A stretch of DNA of 64,000 nt. Origin: Polydactylus sextarius (Eukaryota; Chordata; Actinopteri; Polynemidae). Within the stretch, counting starts at the first letter, position 1, and each line of letters opens with the position of its first letter. The notes beneath the pieces are model-generated. The model searched no databases. It was not told where the DNA came from and worked only from the letters and a program-made list of their open reading frames with translations. The position numbers were made by a program, and so were the translations under genes. Shown piece after piece: positions 38,201 to 51,300 of the stretch. The stretch lies in contig CM028909.1 in assembly GCA_016801845.1 (NCBI GenBank), positions 12,256,813 to 12,320,812 of the forward strand, in the 5' to 3' direction.

Positions 38201-41200
38201 AATGATAACAACGTGACCATTCACATTATCTGATAACTTGTGGCTGATGTGGGATTACAAAGGTGGTCATGGGCTTTTTAATCCTAATTATTTTAAGGTA
38301 AGAGCAGTGGATTGTGGGACACCTCAACAAAGTTATTTCAGACTCCGCTTGTTTTACAGTTTTATCAGTGATTTATTTCTAATTCTAAATTACTCCATCA
38401 CTTCAAAGTATGCAGATTAATTCCACAGTTAAAATGTAAGTACGTTTCTCATCAGCCATTTGTTCATTTTGTTCCATGCAGTAACAAATACTTAAAAGAC
38501 ATAAGACTTAAGCATCTTCAATAAAAAATGTTAATATATATATCAAATGGACAGCATCAATAGTATTTTTCTTACTATTTCTTATGTTCTATGCTGTTAT
38601 TTCCACAATATTTCTAAGGGCATTTTGTAAAATTATTTGCCGACTTTTGTTCTTCAACAACGTCTCTTTAACGTTCTTTCATAACTGGCACTTTCTTGTG
38701 GCAGTCAATAGTTTTGCAAATTTCAGTAGCTTCACATTAAGGATGTCAATGCCAGAGAGTTTTCCCTTCCTTTCTCATGGTAATTCTCAGTTAACATCAG
38801 CCTTTCCTTGAACACATTTATGATGTTGCACTCCATTTCTGCACAACTTGCCAGACATGATGTGAAGAGATTCCCTGTCAAATAGCTAGTTTTTCATGTA
38901 AAGTGAAAGATCTGATAGTTTTGGAGCTTTTCATCCTCAGGGAGGATATTTTTTTCTTTTTAAAGTCTGTGTCTGTATGGGAGTGCAATTCTAAATTGCT
39001 ATAAAATTAATTAAGAAATCTAGTCATACTATGAAACCATTCCCTTGGGAAATCTCATGCTAGAGAATTCATATAACTATAGTAAGATTTTGAGGCCATG
39101 ATGTGGTTCGATGCCTCACATTATAAATCATGTCTGTTATTCTGTCGACCCCCTTTACATAAATTAGGCAAGTACCCATGTCATTTCTGTAGAGTTATGT
39201 CTCTGTAGAGGAATGGGTAATTATTCAGTTGAAAATTGAAAGAAAAAAAAAAACACAGAATCTTCAAAGAGCAGAGAAAGAAAAACATGATGATCAACGC
39301 TGATACATCATATTAAGTCAGAAACACTTCAGCTGCCTTATCAGTTGAAGCAACAGAGGGAAACACAAACAGCAAGAAGGAGGAGGGAGGGAGGGCGGTG
39401 GAATTCAGAAGAATGTTTGGTGATGTACAGATTCCTGAGATCACATGTAGCTGTAAGCAGCGGCTGCATGTGTGAAAGAGCTCTTTGTCTGCAGCCCAGG
39501 TTCTTGGGTTCAGCTAATCAAATGGATTAGAGACGGCTTTGAAAGTCCGCCCATTGGAATTGGCCATCCGGACAAAAACAAACACACTGTAGTGGCTGCA
39601 GCCGTCCACTTTCCCTAAGGTGCCTGTTTGTGTTTGTGCATGTGTGGGTGCATGTGTGCGTCTGCATACCAGCGCACTGGACTGTGTTTGACTCTTTGTG
39701 TTGTGGTCCTGGTGTGTGTGAACCATAAACGGGAATCTGTTTGTATACACGTCTAATCTCATGAAACTAAATAAAGCAAACATGTCCGTAAAATGCTGAT
39801 TAGCAGCTATATAATTTTCATGAAAAAAAAGACAATGCAAACTGATAATTACATTGTGCTGCTCCTGTAATGACCCAACATTGCTGCTGCCCAGTGTGAC
39901 GTCTGTATCGGTTTCTGGCATTTTAATAAGACCCAGATCTCATTATTCTCTGTCCCTTCCGATGCTTTCAAGTGCAGCATCTGTTTGTGTTGTGATGTCA
40001 AACCTAATCAGTGGATATTATGCACAGTTTAATGATGTAGATTGAAATATTTCAGGATGTTTTAGGAAAAGCCTCTGTTTCCCATTGATTAATTTATATT
40101 TGAAACAAAACACTTGGGGCTTTTGTACCATCTCCAAACAAGCAAGTAATTAAAAGAATTATACCCAGTATGGGTTTAATCTTACAACAATTGTTTGAGG
40201 CAAGACTGATTAAGAGAAGATTTTTTGGAAAAAATCTTCATAAAGTCTAGCAAAACTTCAGACTGACTTTTATAGTCTATCATCTCTTAACCAAGAGCTC
40301 AGAGTGTTAAGAGTGTGATAAGAGAAAAGTCTGGCTTATCAGTGAGGATGCAGACTTGAAACAGTGCTCGTGATCCTGTGACTTGATTACTCAGCTCTCC
40401 CAAACTGGGAAGCACCAGGACTTTCCACTCAATTTACTGCATGTGCGTATATGTGTGTTTGTATTTTCTTTCCACTGTGTTGAGGAGTTTCCACTGAGTG
40501 TTTTCTTAAGAGAAGAAAAAGGTCAAATTGTGCAGGACTAAACCTACTCTCGTGTTTCAGTCACAGATGTCTTGACTCTTTTCTGCTATTATATGCTGGA
40601 CATCAACAGTGGTGCATGTAGACAAGCAAGTACACACAGTCCCTCACACATACACATGTATAAACGCCACTCAACGCCCTGAGCTCTCAGGTGGCCAGCA
40701 AACTGCCTGGAAGTGATAAAGTTGGGAGGCCCCTTGAGATACTAAGAGGAGGAAAAATAAGCTTTTTTGTCCAAGAGATGGAGTGATACAGCACTACGCC
40801 ACCGAGGCCTCAGCGGAGATCACACATACACACACACAGATTGGCCCAGTGGGAGGTGACAAGCTGGGCTCTGTTTACTAACACAGCACTCGCATGGCTA
40901 CAAATTGGATGAGATAAAGACAAGTGCATGAAGCTGAGCATATGTCTGTTTCTGGGATTTAAAGATAATAAGCTAAAATTATTCCCCTTTGTCATCACCG
41001 TCATTGAGAACTGCAAAATCTTGTCTTTACATTGTTTTTTTTTTTTTTCATTTGGAAAAGTAACCGACTACTGTGTCTGTGTCTAATCAACCACAATGTT
41101 GATGCTCCGAGCTTTGCGCAATGGGATGATTTATGGTTGATTGCAATTCAGTGTTTTTTTTTTTTTTTGCCATGTTTATTTCCAGTGTATGATGCAGATT

Positions 41201-44200
41201 GTCATAATGAAACCCTGCAGGCTGGAACCACAAGATACAATTTTCACATGTTCTCACTTTCACTTTCTCTCTCTCTTTTCCGTACTATTACATCAGGAAA
41301 TGTATACGTGTCACCCCTGTCCTCCTCCTTGATATTTTTTCTGTGTTTACTTGTATGAATCTCTGGTCTACAGATGTGAGGATGCATCTGTGCAGCTTTT
41401 TGATGCCTGTCAACCTCTATAGACTGCAGAGCAAAGGCAGATCTAACCAGATGACTGGATCCAAAACTGTTAGACAACAGTTTGTTGTCTCGGCTTTGTG
41501 CCCTTATTGACCACAGTGGCCTGTCTGGGAATGATGAACTATAGATCCTCTGTGAGAATACTACAGTGCAATATGATTATGTAAAAAAAATGCTTTGAGA
41601 AGAGGAAAGAAGGGGAGATGATTACATTAAATATGATAAAAGAAGGAGACAGTGAAAGAATATGCTGTCTGGGGTCCTCTAATTTGGAAAATGTGTCTAA
41701 ATTTTAAAATGAAGATATTGCATCTGGCGTATCCTGGTTCAGCTCCATCTTCTCTAAGGCAGTGTGATGGCTGATGACTTAAGCTTCCGTTCTTGGCTTA
41801 AACAGACTCTGCAGCATTTACAGAGATAATACTCCAATTATTCTAATAGACACACATGTTGAGAACAGATAAGCAGGAATTAGATACTATAAAAACTTAC
41901 AAACACACAATGGTATGCATGAACAAAACCCATAAAAAGTTTTTATGCACATAAGCACATTTACACACTTATTATACTCACTTTCACAAGCATGTGGTCA
42001 GTGACAGGCAGTCAGTGATGGTCTTTGAGGGCCTATGGAGGCGCCAGATGGGACAATCTGCTATAATTGAGGTAATCTGTATAGACATTCAGAGATACTA
42101 ATGCAGCACTACGGGGTTACAATCCAAAATAAGGAATGAGGAATTATAAGGGCTGTCACTCTTGAGCCAATTCTCGATGAATCTCTATGGATTCCACTGA
42201 ACTTCATATCCTTTTCTCATTCATCTCACACTGTATTATCTCCTTTTGTTTTTGTTCCACACATGAAAACAGTGCCAAAGTCTTCAGTTACCACTGGCTT
42301 TGTCTTTAGTCGCTGCCATCAAAGTCATCACTAATCCTGTGGATGTTTTGAACTATGCCTTTTCTGCTACTAATTCTACCAATTTTACCAGGAAATCTGT
42401 TCCATGTCTCTTTGGCCTGTGTCCCTGTGGTCCCAGTGGCTCCCAGGGCCTTGCTATGTCCAGCTGGCATGGTTGAGGGAACTGGGACAGCTGGGATCCT
42501 TGACCACCCGGATTATAGCAACCCACTCACCATCATCAACAGCCCATCAAGACAAGGAGTTTTCCACTACAAACCCCAAGGAAATCTCTCCACGTTCCCA
42601 GCCATCACTCCAATTGTTGTTTCATACTTGGATGTGAAACAGAGCTTTTCTCAAAGCCTTGACTTTCTATAACTGTTTCCTCCAGTAAGTAAATGGTTTG
42701 GATATAACACTGATTTGATCATTAAAACCTCATACCTGGCCATTAAGAGTTGAGAGAAGTGTCTTCCTTGATATCCAGTATGAAAATGTTTAGACTGAGA
42801 GCAGGTTTTGGCATGAAGATGACGTGTCCTCTGTGGATATGGTTCTCTCAACATGCGGAGTGATCGCAGCATGGCTGTGGATCTGAGAGTCAAAAACAGG
42901 AAAAAGGTTTTCAGCAGTTACGCACCATTCCAAATCTGAGAAGCATGCGGCATGTAAAAAAAATGTCATCTATTGACACTGACGGCTCCCAAAATATGGA
43001 GCTGGGATGCAGCATTCCCTAGTAAACCATCTGTGTATGAGCCGCTGTACTATAAAGAAAGTGTTGCATCAGAATTTAGCACTAGAACTTTAGAAGTGAA
43101 CTCACTCTTTTCAAACAATTAAAACTTAATCTATCTATTCACGTAATGGCTTTCTGGCTTTCAAACACTGACTGTATAAATATTACAATTAGAGCTGTCT
43201 TACTCATGCATTATCTATCATCTGTATCTGGGGTGTTAGCAGGGAAATAATAATAATAATGTAAGGATCTTCACAGTTTAAAATTACACTTTTTTCAAAT
43301 TTGGAGACTAATCTTTTTGGGTAAAACCTTACTTAATTTGCTGATGTTGCTCTGTAATCTCAAGGTTGGATTTTTCCCTTCCCAGGTGTCCTTGACCTGT
43401 GCTCAAACTGAAGATATACAAATCCAGTTTACACACTATTGGGACTGTACAGAAATCAAGGGTATTTATCTTTACATTTACAAAAAAAAAAGACAAATCA
43501 CCAACTTACAATCTTACAAGTAAACTTTCCAAATATTTTAGTCCCTTCAGACAGCTGAATGCACACATCATCAGAATAATACTTCATATAGAAAATGTTC
43601 ATGTATGTTGTTGTTGCCGTAGAATGACCTCAATTATTCTTCAGCCAGTACACACAGTTAACTCATGCACACTCTCCAGTCATGTATACATGGTGTCATG
43701 AGGTTTACATATTTACCCTGGTTTGTCCTCAATGGCCACAATGGGAAGACATCCTGGATGAACTGACTTCGGGCCCCATGTTTAGCATGGCTAGGGGCCT
43801 CCCTGTGCAGACTAGCAGACTCCTGCTTTTGTTGTGTGTTGCCCTGTGAGAAAGCCTAACGGCCAGGGTCTGAATGTTGACCCTACATGCGGATGGTAAA
43901 CACCAAACAAATGCCAAACAAACAAAAGCAAATCAAGCAAAGAGCTGCTATACTATCTCTGTAATGAGCTTCTTTCTCTTCTCAACTCTGTCTTTTTCCT
44001 TCACTCCATCTCTATGTGTCCCCTGGAAAGCCTCCGCACTTAGTCTGCTAATTCAACATCAGGACATGAAGTGCAAGGCCAGCACCAGCAGCAAACTGGA
44101 ATTCATTCAGATGTCTGTTGGATATCCAACTCAACTTTGTTTAAATATTCATTCAGGATCATTTGGATCCAAACCATTTGATTTTTTGTCCACATTTGTT

Positions 44201-44930
44201 TTTTATCCAGCCTTTCCTCTCCATTCACTGTTTCAGAGAGCCATGGGAGCATTTTGGACTTGAACTTGTGTCTCTACTTTTTGCCTGTTTATACCCTCTC
44301 AGGACTCTCATGAACATACTTACACACAAATGTACAGAAGTAGATTTTAAAACAGTCACATGGTGATTAATGTGTGGTTCCACAAGCAACAGTGCAGCTG
44401 CCATGGTGGTTAACAGTCCATGGCTTTGCCTTGTATCCTTGCTCTCTCTTTCACTCTCTCACACACACAACTAATCCAATGCCAGTGTAACCAAGGCAAA
44501 TGCTGGTTATGAGGTAGTCTATGGCAAGGCTCCATTATTTTTGGCACAAACAATGCCACTGTGTTCCAGCCATGGCCAGCAACACTGGTTCACTAACCTC
44601 TAGATCAGTGAGCAGTGTAATGTCTTGTGGATTTGCACTGATCAACAGGAGTAACCGCACTCTCGCTACATTCCTGTACTCGGTTGTAATAGAGACTAAT
44701 CCTGTAAGCCCTAATAGATATTATCACTTTACCCTAAAAACCACACAGCATTTAATTAAACCAGGCTGCTCTGATCCTGCAGCCAAGTCATGGTGTGTTT
44801 AAGAGTAACACCACTCACTTTGCATGTATTACTTTTCATGATGTGGTTCATTATTAGCAAGAACAAATCTGCAGGTGTTTACAGAGTAAGACTTCATTAT
44901 CAATGATAACTGAGTAACACCAGTGTGATG
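32220..44930. other. Gene-poor stretch
   Basis: No gene recognised. A near-exact 18-bp tandem duplication (CATACTGTAGTATCCTGATT followed by CATACTGTAGTATCCTC) lies at about 35184-35219. A pyrimidine/C-rich segment lies at 35880-35945, and an A run at 36343-36363. A minus-strand exon-like ORF at 36491-36649 is preceded by an acceptor-like pyrimidine tract and CAG, but its translation is unknown. ORFs at 42355-42672, 43729-43917 and 43874-44263 have no identifiable domains. Confidence 0.35.
36343..36363. repeat. Poly(A) run
   Basis: A 21-base A homopolymer, followed by further A-rich sequence to 36371. No retrotransposed body was recognised beside it. Confidence 0.9.
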
Positions 44931-45310
44931 TTATGCCTCTCTCTGGGTCTCTCTCTCTGCCTGTTGATGTCCATTCAGAACTTTAACTGGCTCTTGTCTT
45001 TATTCCTCCCAGTGTTTTCACTCAGATGACTACGCCTGCTGTTTTAGAGCTCTGCTTTTCATTGGCTTTATGAGACCAACTGTAAATTCCTGAGTGCGTT
45101 GTGTCTCGCTGTGGACTCTATCCAGCTTTTCCTTCACTCCACTGAATTCTTCTTCCCTCCCCAACTTAACAGGCTGGCAAATACGTGCCCTGGCACACCT
45201 TTTATACTTGGTGTTTGGCTCCTGTGAAGCTGGACCAGCAATTATGAGGTGATAATTATCAAGCACAGCTGATGAAGGGGTACTGATTGTAGAGGAGGAA
45301 GCAGGACTCT
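44930..45310 (-). mobile_element. Possible solo LTR (minus strand)
   Basis: Read on the minus strand, this stretch has a good TATA box (TATAAAAGG, 45206-45198). About 200 nt further on comes a polyadenylation signal AATAAA (45004-44999). This U3-R-U5 layout is typical of a retrotransposon LTR. The upstream words (GCTGGTCCAGCTTCACAGGA, GATAATTATCACCTCAT) resemble LTRs I know from fish Gypsy elements. No TG...CA ends or target duplication could be fixed, and no internal coding part is nearby. An alternative is a genuine small promoter. Confidence 0.3.
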
Positions 45311-48300
45311 CCTGATGTCCATTTCCCCTAAAAGGTGTGTGACTTAATTAGCTCAGAGAGGCTAAATGTGGTTAACAGACCCAAAGGAAAGGCCACAAAC
45401 AAGTTTGCAAAAACAGTATGTCATAAATGTTTTTTGTTCAGTGAAAAGATAAACTTTTGAATTGTGTCCTCACCTTCTCAGTAGGTAATGGTTTGTAAGT
45501 TTGCCACACGCAACCGTGTGCTGTTTCTGAAGGAGATAGAAAACATGACACAAGCGTGCTGTGTTTCTAGTGTGTTTATTTGAACGGAATAAGCCTCGGG
45601 ATGATAGGAGGAAGAGACTGAGCACAATAGTATGTGTTACATTTTTTTCTACTCATTTGTTTTTCTCAGTGAGTACTTACATGTGTTTGCGGCTTGTGTG
45701 CATCAGTGCGTAAGCAGTAGAGACAGAACCGAGGAAACGCAAAGGAATGGAGCCAGACATGGTGACTGAGAAAATGGAACAAAATAGCAAGGTAGAAAGT
45801 GTGTGTTTGTGATATGCTGAAGGAGGCTCTTCAGACATCTGTTAATGATTTTGCAGATGTGTGTTGGGGACAGAGAGGCGAGTTTCGCTGTAACAACAGA
45901 AGCTGCATTGTGCTTTGTCTAATTCAGGTGCATAATGTTCTTTCTTTGTGACCTAGGAGCTCTGAGTGTTGGCTCCCAGTTCCTGCTGAATGGTTACCAG
46001 CACTCAGAGAGTAATGCCAGTAAACTAATATCATCATGCAAGACTGTGTGCATGGGTGCATAAATGCACTTTTGCAGACACACAAACAAATAGTTATTCC
46101 TCATATAATGTTAATATGCTGATGCCTCAGTTTTGTCCTGTAACCCTTTGAACTTGCTGCCACAGATTCTGTCAAATAGAAATGAGTCAAAGGTCAGAGC
46201 TGAAGTCTCTTAACAAGAGGATATGACATTTGAACTTCGAGGTTTGGTCATAAGTAACCACAGTTTGCAGCAGACATGGGACATGTTTGACTTGTAAAAA
46301 GGTTTGACCTCCGCCGCAGGATCTGTGTGGATCTGAGTGGATCTGAGTAAAAGCTGAGATTTAGTCTAAGAAATCTGCCACACTCAACCTTTAAACAACA
46401 GAATGAGCTTGTGAATGGCATTCCATGATCAATGAACTGAAATCTACCCCACTCTTTACCTCGTTTTCTAGAGAGGAGGAGAAGGGGAGGAAAGCATGAA
46501 TGAAAGAAGTGTAAAGAAAAAGAGGCAAAGAGTCGCATGGAAAGTGAAAGAATGTCATAGATGTGAGGAAGAGGTGGTGGGGGGGAGAAGCTTTGGAGAG
46601 TGATAGGACTGAGTAGTTGAAGGGTTGACAGGTTTGGGTTTGATAGCTTGATGTGCATCACTGGTCCCAGTCCGCTTTTAGTCCATACACACTCATCCCC
46701 CTATTCTATACACTGGCATTCAGAGGCACTTTCCCACTGGGAAGGTCAAAGCTCCATTAAGAGAGCATTTTGTTGCTATTTTGTGTTTGTTGTGGGGATA
46801 GTGAGTGGAAAGGGCAGCCTGGTAAAAGAAAGAATTTGCTTGTGCAGTCCCTCTCTCAACCAATTCAGACTCCAATAGTTCCCACTTGGGTTGTCAATGC
46901 TCCCACACATTCAGGTTTTGATACTTGTCTAGACAGAGACAGTTTGTGTGTCCATGTGGAAAGTTAGTTCTTGTATTTTCAACATATCTACTAGAGTAAG
47001 TTTGTGTTTTTTCAATTTATTGTGTCCTACATGTTTACATTTGGGGGGAAAAACACATTTTTTCATGCTTAAAAAAAAGGACAATTAACATGAAATTCCA
47101 TGTCTATGTCAGTGCTTGCATGTGTCTGAATATGTGCTAGCATGCTCATACAAATGTCCTGATGTTATCCTTTTATGTTTATTGGCACAGGTGCAGTATG
47201 GTCCATGACTTTGAAGATGCCAGATCAGGAAGTCAATAGAACTAGAAGGGGTTCTGATGAAAGAGAAGTAAAGGACCAGAGAAAGGTGGAGGCGAATGTT
47301 TGATTTACACCAGATGGAGTCTACCAATGTCTTTAGTATCCATGCTGGAACCTTACTTTGGAAATGCAAACATTTAAACATGTGCGTAGGGCTAAAGACA
47401 TTTCTTTTAATATTTATGGTGAACGATCCCTTTACTGCTTCCAGTAACCCAAAGCCCAACGTTTGTCCTGTTCTGTCTACAGTCATTAGTGAGTCTAATA
47501 GTGTTTCTGCTCGGACGGTAGCTCTGCTGTTTGACCCCCACTCTGTGAAACCTCCTAATTGTGGTTAAATTGTGAAAGGAAACAGATGCAGTTGGTCTCC
47601 TATTTGATTTAGGTAGAGGAAGAGTTGGGAAGTCTTTAGAGCAAGAACAGGAATCTGTGTCTTAACTGCTTGAAAAACCTCATCAAAATATGTGGCAAGC
47701 AAGCTGAACTGTAATCAAAATCACATAAAGGTCTTTAAGATTAGATTTTATTTCCAGAAAGTCTGTATTTGTAGTATGCTGACCGTTCTTTTTGTGAATC
47801 TTGAACTGTAGCCCAAAACTTTTTAACTGGGATAGGGCTCCTGCAGCATGTTGACTGGCACCAGGAAGTGACTGGGCGTGGCACAGGAAGTCCTATTTTA
47901 GTGTTTGGTTTGTGCTAAATGGTGCTGTTCGAACAAATAGAGCAGAAATAAATGAACTTCCGTGGTCTGAATTTAATATATTTACACTGTATCTCTGTTT
48001 GTTTGAGGATGTAGATCTAAAGTTAATTTCTTCAGATTATGAGAGTTGGGGACTTTGATTGCAATCTATGTTGAAACTGAAACGCTTGTTAGCCCATGGT
48101 GGACATAAACAAGAATGCTGTAATCTAAAACATATCATTCACTGGAAAACAATGATGTCATCCCCCAGACCCAATACTTTGGTTTTTAGCTGGTTTTCGC
48201 TTTCTCTTGCACCCCACTGAAATCTGTGGATCGTGGTCTATTTGTGGTGAAGTTTAACATAGCAATGGCTGCTGGCACCAGCCAGTACGGCCTCTGCTGG

Positions 48301-51300
48301 GTTTCCTGGTTTTCTTTTATACCTAATTGCTCACCACATATGTAATGAATGACGCCAGATGCCACAGTGGAGAGAAATACAGTTCTTTTAGATTTATGAG
48401 CCCCAGAAAAACAGTTGGCCAAATTTATAGATGTTTTTTTACAAGGCCTGGCCCCAGGGAATGGAGCATGACTGGACCAAGTGCCAAAGCAGACTGTGGC
48501 ACGTGTGATTCATTAAATAGTGGGACAAATCAGTCAGGTGTGTGAGACAGCAGGTTGTCCTACAGTATGTGACTTTGTTTGTGAGTGAGAACAGAGATAA
48601 AGAACTGACCCATACATTTATAATATCAGAGGGGATTATTGGAGAAAGATGATTGGAAAGTTCATTAATACATTTCAACAAGAGTCTTCCAACATCATGT
48701 CTATTTTGTTCTCTCCCCCTTCATGACGTCAAGCTTTTTGTCTCATTTTTAAACATTATCTTTGTGACCAGCTATAAACACTCTCTCCTCAGACATGGTC
48801 CAAAGACATATCATTGCGACTAATATGTTACACGCACCCAAGCCTGAACTGATAAGGAAACCGATGCAATACATAATTTAAGATATATTGTCTGATTGTT
48901 TGGTCGAATTACATCTGTGTATATAGTTCTTTATTCATAAGTGAGTTCAACAAAAATGTAAATGCTAAAATTAATGTGCCAAAAAAATCACATTGCCACT
49001 GTAATCTGATTTAAATACTGTACTGTTAAGAAAGCCTCTGTGCGGCACATTTCAGGCAATGGAACCATACTATATTACATTACCTCTATCAAACACAGTA
49101 AAAATGATCATTTACAACAGTTTCACTGTGAAGACTCAGACAGATCATACCATACACCTGCAATGTACATTAGTGTCTTAATCCCATATTGCTTTTATTG
49201 TATTTTTTCGACTGCTCTTATACATCAATCAGTGACTATTTATATTTTGGGACCTTATAAGATACAGATGTGTATCTTGGCATTCAGATGCTTCCTTTTA
49301 AGGTGGTTTGGATAGATATACTGCATTACTTATGGAAGTGTTGACCATTGCTTCAGCTTCCAGAAAACCTTTCCTTAAGAAATATCTGACCATGCATAGC
49401 TCAACCTCTCCCACACTACTGACTATGAGTTCTTTTTTGGCACCAGCTCCACATCTGTCATTACTAGCCCACATTAAATAGTTTTTTTTTTTTGCTATGT
49501 TAGTCACATGATAGAAGTTGGACAATCAGCACAGCTACCTAGCTGGCAGTCATCCAGTTTGTGAAGAAAGTGTGACTGGGTATAAATTTAAAGAAATGTA
49601 ATGTTCTTGATGACTCTTGCACAGTCGATCATGGACACTGCAAGATTGATCAGTGTACCACTTGCATCATTCAACACATGATGCACTAATGCCATTACAT
49701 TTTGTGAGGAAGCTAAATGATGTTAGACTTTTCCTCACACCCCACTTGAGTCATCCCTCCAACCATCACCTTACACAGAAGTAATGGAAACAGCCAATTT
49801 GTTCTTATAATGCAGAGCTTCCACCTCTACAATGGTTTTAAAATGAAACTTATCTTCACAGAGACAGTTATACAACCCACTTATCACCCCCACATGCATA
49901 CATACAATAAAAAAACACTTTTATAACCATATGTGAATGACCTGAACCCCAGTGCAATGATTGGATTTTCACAGTCAATAAGTGGACAGTTTTATTGCTC
50001 CATGTGTCTATTATCCTTCCATTTGTACTCTGAGTTTCCCACTTTACCGTGAAGTGTAGCCTGAAGTTAAGCTTCTTAGTGTCCAGAAAAATTAGAGCGC
50101 AACACATGATCTCCCTTTGCACACAGGATAAGATAAGATTGGTGGCGCTGATGGTAGCTCAGAGGCTGGTGAGGAGACTCGGCCTGGTGCAGTCTTTGAA
50201 CTGCATGGCGGTGCGTTTGATGCTGCTCCTCTCACTCCCTTATCCTGTCTCTGCTCCCTCAGGTATGCAGGCCAGGGGTTCTTGGCAGCCGCAGCTTGAG
50301 ACTGCAGCCCAGATGAGACCTACTTTGCAACATGTCTGTTGTGCTATGCTCACAGGAAATTAGGGAGGGAGAAGGCAGGATTTAAACTCAAGGACACAAT
50401 TTGACTGTTTTAAATTCAAGTTTACTCTATATGAACCTGAATGGGAATTCTATTTAATTTCAATAACATGCTATGGAGTGATATTTGCACAAGAATTATC
50501 CGAGGTACTTTTCATGGGGGAGTGAAGGAATGAAAATACCAGAACACCTGCTTATCTTATTTAATGGTAACTGTCAACATAGTACAGTTATCTATCAACA
50601 AATTGAACTGAATAAAATCACTATCTAATTTTCCAGGGTTTTGTGCATGTTTGTTGTTTTTAAATAAGTGAGATCTTAGCACTTGTACACATCTGTTTGA
50701 TGTGATAAAAAAAATGTGAAGCAGTCCTCGTGACTTGCATGTGTGCCCTTCATATTCCACTAGTCTGTATATTAATCAGTGACTGACAATGACCAGTTTA
50801 TATCTGTAACAAATCAGGTTAAAAACAACCAAACAAACAGAAAAACAATGTAAGGCCTCATCTGATTATTCTTTAAAATTACTGTAATGAATTTATTTAG
50901 ACTAACCTTAAGATTACTATATGTGCAAACTCTTAGCTGTGCTAAAAAAATAACCAAAAATAATCTATTTAACATTTCACCAAGAATGTGCCACATTATA
51001 AAACACATAACTTACATAGCAAAGCTAAATTATGACGTAGGACACTGAATCTTCTGGCGAGCACAAATAATCATGTAGAATGAACTAGACAAATGCTAAA
51101 AACTTTGTCAAATTACTACGTATAATCCTTTCAGATGGATTTTGTTCAAATAAATCTATGAATGAGCTTTTTTATCTTTATATTTTCTACTCTGCGTAGT
51201 TAATTTCCTTTCTCCTTTAACAACTAAAACGAGCTATTAAATAAGGTTGATAGCAAGCTCTCTCTGATCATCAGCTATTTTGAGTCACAAAGTGTTGTAG

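Noticed and set aside
45030..45266. Minus-strand ORF of 78 codons
   Set aside because: Lies over the TATA and leader part of the possible LTR; composition does not suggest a protein.
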